Origin: Hymenobacter latericoloratus
Lineage (GTDB): Bacteria; Bacteroidota; Bacteroidia; Cytophagales; Hymenobacteraceae
Reading direction: 5' to 3'
Length of the DNA: 64,000 bases
Assembly: GCF_014199535.1 (NCBI RefSeq)
Contig: NZ_JACHNV010000005.1
Location: forward strand, 62,001-126,000
How positions within the stretch are numbered: position 1 is the first letter of the stretch; each line of letters starts with the position of its first letter. Both the position numbers and the translations under genes were made by a program. The notes beneath the pieces were generated by a model. The model ran no database searches, had not been told where the DNA came from, and saw only the letters and a program-made list of their open reading frames with translations. This document shows positions 58,965 through 64,000 of this stretch, piece by piece.

Positions 58965-59987
58965 TTGGCCCGCGCAAAAGCTTCTATTTCAGATCTGGCA
59001 AAACAGCTGGGCATATCGGTTTCCACGGTTTCGCGGGCCCTGAGCAACCACCCGAGCATCAGCGACGCCACCAAGAAAAAGGTCTGGAAGCTGGCCAAGG
59101 AGTTGCACTACCAGCCCAACCACTTAGCGGCCGGTTTGCGCAAAGGCCGCAGCAACTTGCTGGGCGTCATCGTGCCCCACATTGATGGGCACTTCTTCAC
59201 GCTGGTGGTCAAAGGCATTGAAACGGTGGCCACCAAGGCCGGCTTCAACGTGCTCATTTGCCAGTCGAACGAGGACGTAGCGCACGAGCGCAAAAACATC
59301 GAAACCCTGCTCAGCGCCCAGGTAGAAGGCATTTTGGTGTCACTGGCCCGCACCACCCGCGACTTCAAGCACTTCGAGAAGGTAGAGAAGCAGGGCATTC
59401 CGTTGGTATTCTTCGACCGGGTGCTGGACGGCCTGAACGTGAGTGCCGTGGTGCTCGACGACCGGGAGGGGGGCTACCTTTCCACGAAACACCTCATTGC
59501 CCAGGGCTGCCGCCGCATTGCCCACTTTGGGGGTCCGCTGCACCTGAACATCTATAAAAACCGCCGTCTGGGCTACCTCGATGCCTTGCACGAACACGGC
59601 CTGCCCGTGGAGGAAGAGCTGATTTTCCACTGCGACATGACCGTGGAAGATGGCGTGCAGGGCATGCAGCAGCTCCTGGCCCTGCCCCACCCCCCGGATG
59701 CCGTGTTTTCGGCCAGCGACTTTTCGGTGGTAGGGGCCCTGCAGGAGCTGAAGCGCCAGAGGCTGCGCGTACCCCAGGATGTGGCTCTGGCCGGCTTCAG
59801 CAACGAAACCTTTACCTCCCTCACCGAGCCCATGCTTACCTCCGTGGACCAGCACTGCGAGCAGATGGGGCAGTCGGCGGTGCGGCTGTTTCTGGAGATG
59901 CGCGAGGAGCAGGACCAGAACTTCGCGCCCCGCCGCATTGTGCTCCCGCCCGATCTGCTGGTCCGGGATTCGTCGGTGCGGAGCTGA
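58965..59987 (+). CDS. LacI-family transcriptional regulator of the carbohydrate locus
   Basis: 340 residues if it starts at the TTG at 58965; in-frame TTGs at 58941 and 58902 are alternatives, and there is no ATG. The helix-turn-helix is SISDLAKQLGISVSTVSRALS, with the hinge LHYQPNHLAAGLRKG. The periplasmic-binding-like sugar domain follows (LLGVIVPHIDGHFF, PLVFFDRVLDG, DAVFSASDFSVVGAL, DVALAGFSNETF). It should bind the 12-bp palindromes in front of susC, galK and the GH genes and release them on binding a sugar. Confidence 0.9.
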   Translation: MARAKASISDLAKQLGISVSTVSRALSNHPSISDATKKKVWKLAKELHYQPNHLAAGLRKGRSNLLGVIVPHIDGHFFTLVVKGIETVATKAGFNVLICQSNEDVAHERKNIETLLSAQVEGILVSLARTTRDFKHFEKVEKQGIPLVFFDRVLDGLNVSAVVLDDREGGYLSTKHLIAQGCRRIAHFGGPLHLNIYKNRRLGYLDALHEHGLPVEEELIFHCDMTVEDGVQGMQQLLALPHPPDAVFSASDFSVVGALQELKRQRLRVPQDVALAGFSNETFTSLTEPMLTSVDQHCEQMGQSAVRLFLEMREEQDQNFAPRRIVLPPDLLVRDSSVRS

Positions 59988-60070
59988 GTGGCCTTGGGCA
60001 CCGCGTTGTTGGCCGGCACAGCCGCCAACTGGCCCCGCATGAGGGGGCGAAACTGGCGGCAGAAAACAAA

Positions 60071-60102
60071 AAACCCGCTTTATGCTAGCATAAAGCGGGT
60101 TT
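60071..60102 (-). terminator. Terminator of ssrA
   Basis: A 32-bp perfect palindrome centred on GCTAGC, followed on the minus strand by a T run (60061-60070 region). It lies 3 bp past the tmRNA 3' end. Confidence 0.9.
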
Positions 60103-60105
60103 CAG

Positions 60106-60473
60106 TGGAGCTGCAGGGATTCGAACCCTGGTCCAGACAAGGAAGCCGTCGAGCTTTCTACGTGTGTATCTATGCTTGAATTTTCGAGACATTCCAGGCG
60201 CACATCAGGCCCTTGGTTTGTCCTTATCTGCTGTGGTTTCGCCCTGGAGTCGCAGCGCCCCCAAGACTATCCTACTACTTACGACGCCCCGAACTCACCC
60301 GTGAGAAGGAAGACGGATGCGGGACGATGGCACTTACCTAATACCTAGATTAGGCAGCCATGGCGTAGCTATACTCGCCGGTTGTTGTTTGAATGACTTT
60401 TTAACGGGAGATTCATTCAACTCCCGACACGCTTACTCGCGACCTGCACAAGCTGTCAATTCCGGTCAGCCCC
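60106..60473 (-). ncRNA. ssrA: Transfer-messenger RNA
   Basis: 368 nt. The 5' end GGGGCTGACC pairs with the 3' CAGCTCC of the tRNA-like acceptor stem, and CCA is encoded at 60108-60106. The T arm GGTTCGAATCC is next to it. After the first pseudoknot (CGGGAG/CTCCCG around 60400-60430) the tag frame reads GEYSYAMAA and stops at TAA (60352-60350), with GGC at 60379 as the likely resume codon. Tags that start GE and end YA(L/M)AA are typical of Bacteroidota. It rescues stalled ribosomes with SmpB. Confidence 0.95.
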
Positions 60474-60569
60474 AATTTTAAAAGAACGATGCCGCCACAA
60501 GTAGCGGGGTGCGAATGTACGCACATCAGCCGGAAAACGTTACTTCGGAATGAAATTGTTCCCTGCTTC

Positions 60570-60653
60570 AACCGTCATTCCGACCGCCGGGAGGAATCTG
60601 AGTCGAACCCAGGAAGCCAACCCGGATTCCTCCCAGCGGTCGGAATGACGGTT
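60570..60653. repeat. Palindromic repeat, GTCATTCCGACCG family, copy 2
   Basis: Arms 60570-60598 and 60624-60653 with one or two mismatches. The arm core TCATTCCGACCG and the flanking GGGAGGAA match copy 1 at 34201-34280. It lies between ssrA and dnaX. Confidence 0.85.
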
Positions 60654-60708
60654 CTATTTCCTGCCGCAGCCTACCCATTGCATCCTTCCAAACCCGGGCT
60701 TTTCGGGG

Positions 60709-60716
60709 TATCTTTG
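60709..60716 (+). promoter_or_regulatory. -7 promoter box for dnaX
   Basis: TATCTTTG, a full TAnnTTTG match 11 bp before the dnaX ATG, which implies a leader of only about 5-7 nt. Confidence 0.55.
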
Positions 60717-60727
60717 TGGCTAGTCGT

Positions 60728-62890
60728 ATGGAGAATTTTGTTGTTTCAGCCCGCAAGTACCGTCCCGCCACGTTTCGCAGCGTAGTTGGGCAGCAGCACG
60801 TTACCACCACGCTGCAGAACGCCATTGCCTCCCAGCATCTGGCGCAGGCGTTCCTGTTCTGCGGTCCGCGGGGGGTAGGCAAAACCACCTGTGCCCGCAT
60901 TCTGGCCAAAACCATCAACTGCGAGTTCGTGGAGGAGCACGTGCGCAAAGGCCGGCCGGTTTCGGAGCTGCTGAAAACCCAGCCCGACATCGTGCCCGAC
61001 GCCCTGCAAACGGCCCCGGACCCCGACAACACGCCCTTCGAGCTGGAAGCCTGCGGTAAGTGCTCTTCGTGCCGGGCTTTCCAGGAAAACGCCTCGTTCA
61101 ACGTGCACGAGCTGGACGCGGCTTCCAACAACTCGGTGGAGGACATCCGCAGCCTGGTAGAGCAGGTGCGCTACGCCCCGCAGCAGGGCCGCTTCAAGGT
61201 GTACATCATCGACGAGGTGCACATGCTCTCGAATGCGGCTTTCAACGCCTTCCTGAAAACCCTGGAAGAGCCGCCAAGCTACGCCATTTTCATTCTGGCT
61301 ACCACCGAGCGCCACAAGATTATCCCCACCATCCTCTCGCGCTGCCAGATCTTCGACTTCAACCGGATTCGGGTGGATGATATTCGGGGCCATTTGCGCT
61401 ACGTAGCCACCCAGGAGCACATCAAGGCCGAGGATGACGCCCTGCACCTGCTGGCCCAGAAGGCCGACGGGGGCCTGCGCGACGCCCTGAGCATGTTCGA
61501 CCAGATGGTGACCTTCTCGGGCCACGATCTGCGCTATAAGGACGTGGTGCAGAACCTGCACATTCTGGACTACGAGTACTATTTCCGGCTGGTAGATGCC
61601 CTGCTGAGCGAAAACCTCTCCCAGACCCTGCTGCTGCTGGAAGAGGTAGTCCAGAACGGCTTCGACCTGCACAACTTCGTGGTGGGCGCCGCCGAGCATC
61701 TGCGCGGCCTGCTGGTGTGCAAGGACCCCGTGACGGTGCAGCTGCTGGAAGTATCCGACAACATTCGGGCGCGCTACGTGCAGCAGGCCCAGGCCGCCCC
61801 CCTGCCCTTCCTGCTCTCGGCCCTGAACCTAGTAAGCCAGTGCGACCGGGAGTTCAAGCAAGCCAAAAACCAGCGCCTGCACGTGGAGCTCATGCTCATG
61901 AAGCTGGCCTACCTCAACAGCGCCGTGCAGTTTGCCCGCGACCTGAGCAGCGGCGCCGCCTCAGCCAGCAACGGCGAGGCGAAAAAAAAAAGTAGCGTAG
62001 CTCCTACCCCCTCTGCGCCCGCAAACGGCCAGTTGGTAGCTGATGGTACGGCCGAAGCCCCGGCTGCTTACGCAAAAGTCGCCGGGAATGGGGCAGCTGC
62101 CGCGGTGCTACAGCCAGCAGCACCCGTACCCGCGCCTACCCCCCTGCCCCAGCCGAAGTCGGCCCCGGCTGACCCGGAACCCGTAGTGCCGGTGGAAAGC
62201 GGCGTGGAGGAGCTGCACGACACGCTCAGCATTGAGGATGAGGCCGCTACCCTGGTGCCGCCCACCAGCCGCATCCGCGACACGGTGCCGCACGTGGAAA
62301 TCGGGACGCCCAGCGTGGCCGGCCACGAGCCGGGCCAGACGCCGGTAACGGCTGCTCCCCTACCCCCGCCCCGCCCCGGAATGCCCACCGGCAAGCCGTT
62401 AGGCCTGGGCACCAAGCTGCCGGGCCTGGGGAGCCTATCGGCCATGAAGGCCCAGCTGGAGCAGCAGGCCGCGGCCGGCAAAGCCAGCGTGGAAGCCGAG
62501 TCCAGCGGCCCCACTACGGGCCTGCCTACCATCAACGATGAGGTACTCCAGCGGGTGTGGAAGGAGCTGACCGAGGAGCGCAAAGCCATCAGCATGATGC
62601 ACTATAGCCTGCTTAACCGTCCCGTGCAGGCCAATGAGCAGCACCTGATTGTGCTGCGGGTGGACAACCCCGTGCAGGAAGACCAGTTCAACGAGTTTCG
62701 GGCCGAGTTCCTGGGGGAGCTGCGCCGCCGCACGGGCTACCCCCGCCTCAACGTGCAGGCCGAGGTAGTGGAGCGTGTAGAAACCGGCCGCAAGCTCTAC
62801 ACCTCCAACGACAAGCTGGAGTACCTGATGGAGAAGTATCCCATGCTCACGGCCATGAAGCAGAAGCTGGGCCTGGACGCGGACTTCTAA
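60728..62890 (+). CDS. dnaX: DNA polymerase III subunit gamma/tau
   Basis: 720 residues from the ATG at 60728 (MENFVVSARKYRPATF). Walker A GPRGVGKTT (about 45-53), a zinc module with Cys in INCEF and ACGKCSSC split by an insertion of about 40 residues, Walker B YIIDEVHML (about 160-168) and AAA+ sensor ATTERHKIIPTILSRC. Domain III ends near 400, then a Pro/Ala-rich linker and a C-terminal tau domain (TINDEVLQRVWKEL onward). It is the clamp-loader motor of the replisome. A run of ten A at codons 419-422 is a likely slippage site that would yield gamma. Confidence 0.95.
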   Translation: MENFVVSARKYRPATFRSVVGQQHVTTTLQNAIASQHLAQAFLFCGPRGVGKTTCARILAKTINCEFVEEHVRKGRPVSELLKTQPDIVPDALQTAPDPDNTPFELEACGKCSSCRAFQENASFNVHELDAASNNSVEDIRSLVEQVRYAPQQGRFKVYIIDEVHMLSNAAFNAFLKTLEEPPSYAIFILATTERHKIIPTILSRCQIFDFNRIRVDDIRGHLRYVATQEHIKAEDDALHLLAQKADGGLRDALSMFDQMVTFSGHDLRYKDVVQNLHILDYEYYFRLVDALLSENLSQTLLLLEEVVQNGFDLHNFVVGAAEHLRGLLVCKDPVTVQLLEVSDNIRARYVQQAQAAPLPFLLSALNLVSQCDREFKQAKNQRLHVELMLMKLAYLNSAVQFARDLSSGAASASNGEAKKKSSVAPTPSAPANGQLVADGTAEAPAAYAKVAGNGAAAAVLQPAAPVPAPTPLPQPKSAPADPEPVVPVESGVEELHDTLSIEDEAATLVPPTSRIRDTVPHVEIGTPSVAGHEPGQTPVTAAPLPPPRPGMPTGKPLGLGTKLPGLGSLSAMKAQLEQQAAAGKASVEAESSGPTTGLPTINDEVLQRVWKELTEERKAISMMHYSLLNRPVQANEQHLIVLRVDNPVQEDQFNEFRAEFLGELRRRTGYPRLNVQAEVVERVETGRKLYTSNDKLEYLMEKYPMLTAMKQKLGLDADF
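61982..61991 (+). other. A10 slippery run in dnaX
   Basis: Ten A in a row, in frame as AAA AAA AAA A. The -1 frame reads AAG TAG (stop at 61993-61995). The +1 frame reads GTA GCG TAG (stop at 61998-62000). Either slip ends translation within three codons after residue 421, between domain III and the tau domain. Confidence 0.75.
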
Positions 62891-63288
62891 ATCGTTGATT
62901 TGCGCTGACTGGGGTGATTACGCTGATTCCGTTGGCTCAGGCTGGGCCTGTTTAGGCAGTCTGGAAAACGCGTAGCCGGCATATCGAGCTTGTCGAGACA
63001 TCTGGCGTGGCTGACGTTGTGGTGGTAACTGTCATGCAGAGCCGGAGGCGAAGCATGTCGCTCAGCTGACGTTGCCAAAGTATTCACTCCCCCTCTCCCC
63101 CGGAGAGAGGGGGCCGGGGGGTGAGGCGAACCACACGCCCAGCTAAACCAGCGCGAATCTGCGATTCTCTATACACATTTTTTTTCACTTCGCGGCGGCC
63201 GGGCCTTTGTCAAGCTTTTTATTCCCAGGGGGGCGGCCTATCTTTGGCCCTTATCCTTTCCTGCTCTGCTTTCCGCGTTCGTCTCCTC
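62891..63288. repeat. Repeat-filled gap between dnaX and the M16 gene
   Basis: No gene is seen in these 398 bp. A member of the GATTACGCTGA repeat family (62891-62930) and its inverted partner (63145-63166) flank a CGTTGCCAAAGT unit (63070-63081) and a GC-rich hairpin (63089-63097 with 63105-63113). The last two are inverted copies of those at 38380-38517. A -7-like box at 63239 is next to the M16 gene. Confidence 0.7.
63239..63246 (+). promoter_or_regulatory. -7 promoter box for the M16 gene
   Basis: TATCTTTG, a full TAnnTTTG match 42 bp before the GTG start. A TTTG at 63206 is upstream but 29 bp away, too far for a normal -33 element. Confidence 0.45.
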
Positions 63289-64000
63289 GTGAAAAAACCC
63301 CTGCTGCTCATTATTCCGGCCCTGGCTTCGCTCGGCCTTACCCAGTGCCAGACGAGCAAGCCAACGGCTACTGCTGGAACTTCTTCCTCCACTCCCGCCG
63401 CCGCTACCCCGGCTCCGCAGCAGAAAGAGTACAAGTACCAGACCGTAGAAGGCGACCCGCTGAAAGCGCGCATCTACACCCTCGACAACGGCCTGACGGT
63501 GTATTTGTCGGATTACGACGACGCCCCGCGCATCCAGACCTACCTGGCCGTGCGCGCCGGCTCCAAAAACGACCCCAGCACCGCTACTGGTCTGGCCCAC
63601 TACCTGGAGCACATGGTGTTCAAGGGCACCTCCCGGCTGGGCACCCAGAACTGGGCCGCCGAGAAAGTGGAGCTGGATAAGATTGAGGCCCTCTACGAGC
63701 AGTACCGCGCCCAGCGCAACGACCCCGCCGCCCGCAAGCGCACCTACCACCAGATCGACTCGATTTCCAGCGTAGCGGCCAAGTACGCCGTAGCCAACGA
63801 GTACGACAAGGTGATGGGCGCCATCGGGGCCAAGGGCTCCAACGCCTACACCTCCGTGGAGCAGACAGTGTACCAGGAGGATATTCCGAGCAACCAGCTG
63901 GAAAAGTGGGCCGCCATTCAGGCTGAGCGCATGGGGGAAATGGTGCCGCGCCTGTTCCATACCGAACTGGAGGCGGTGTACGAGGAGAAAAACCGTGGCC
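63289..64000 (+). CDS. M16-family zinc peptidase lipoprotein (3' end beyond window)
   Basis: The frame starts at a GTG at 63289 (MKKPLLLIIPALASLGLTQC) and runs off the right edge after 237 codons. Lipobox LTQC (Cys20), a Ser/Thr/Ala/Pro linker to about residue 48, then the M16 domain: inverted zinc motif HYLEH (about 103-107, catalytic Glu106) and the distal Glu in ELEAVYEEKNR (about 226-236). M16 enzymes degrade short peptides; the Bacteroidota lipoprotein forms are periplasmic. The GTG start follows a -7 box and gives a proper signal, so it is preferred. Confidence 0.9.
   Translation, partial: MKKPLLLIIPALASLGLTQCQTSKPTATAGTSSSTPAAATPAPQQKEYKYQTVEGDPLKARIYTLDNGLTVYLSDYDDAPRIQTYLAVRAGSKNDPSTATGLAHYLEHMVFKGTSRLGTQNWAAEKVELDKIEALYEQYRAQRNDPAARKRTYHQIDSISSVAAKYAVANEYDKVMGAIGAKGSNAYTSVEQTVYQEDIPSNQLEKWAAIQAERMGEMVPRLFHTELEAVYEEKNRG

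Noticed and set aside
60106..60150. Apparent tRNA T arm (GGTTCGAATCC)
   Set aside because: It is the tRNA-like 3' end of tmRNA; the rest of ssrA, including the tag frame and 5' acceptor strand, is present.
60379..60394. Longer tmRNA tag that begins at an ATT codon after AGTC
   Set aside because: Known tags in this phylum begin GE and end YA(L/M)AA, which fits a GGC resume codon at 60379; the longer reading has no support.

Overview
The window comes from a GC-rich member of the Bacteroidota, most like Hymenobacter or a close Cytophagales relative. The evidence is a SusC/SusD pair, a TonB receptor paired with a DUF4249 lipoprotein, many TAnnTTTG-type -7 promoter boxes, no obvious Shine-Dalgarno dependence, a tmRNA tag ending YAMAA, and many short intergenic palindromic repeats. 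There is no prophage, transposase, CRISPR array, rRNA gene or tRNA gene. Everything reads as chromosomal.

Region by region. 1-16 kb: a radical SAM/HhH DNA-modification protein, an Omp85-like barrel protein, a CvfB-type S1 protein, an SDR, small envelope proteins, the DUF4249/TonB receptor pair, an OmpH/Skp-like protein, a peptide-tail-modification cluster (M14 aspartoacylase-like, RimK ligase, RimB-like retropepsin), a PQQ-type sugar dehydrogenase, a 2TM protein and a macro-domain protein. 16-26.7 kb: DoxX, an alpha/beta hydrolase, DUF502, a decayed SDR, ispH, cmk, small unknown genes, adenine deaminase, a lone receiver protein, a cystathionine beta-synthase-like enzyme and sucD. 26.7-31.6 kb: an accessory-looking stretch with an unknown secreted protein and three related lipoproteins around a mercuric-reductase-like flavoprotein. 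31.6-44.5 kb: housekeeping genes (rny, a candidate 6S RNA, zapA, a coiled-coil partner, pheT, radC, uvsE) mixed with Uma2, DUF1684, a metallophosphoesterase and small secreted proteins.

44.5-60 kb is one carbohydrate-use locus: galM, two GH43 enzymes, susD and susC on the minus strand; galK and galT divergent from susC; a clan GH-A hydrolase; and a third GH43 followed by a LacI-family regulator. Four near-identical 12-bp palindromes (core GCAAnCGnTTGC) lie in front of susC (two), in front of galK, and between the GH-A gene and the third GH43. The LacI protein is the obvious ligand. The set fits import and breakdown of an arabinose- and galactose-containing glycan, with galactose entering the Leloir pathway.

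60-64 kb: ssrA (tmRNA), dnaX and the start of an M16 peptidase lipoprotein. The most interesting single signal is an in-frame run of ten A in dnaX (61982-61991). It lies at the same place in the protein as the E. coli tau/gamma frameshift site, and a slip in either direction meets a stop within three codons. This predicts a short gamma form of about 422 residues. Other points of interest are the RimK/RimB/M14 cluster, the candidate 6S RNA between zapA and rny, and several families of intergenic inverted repeats.
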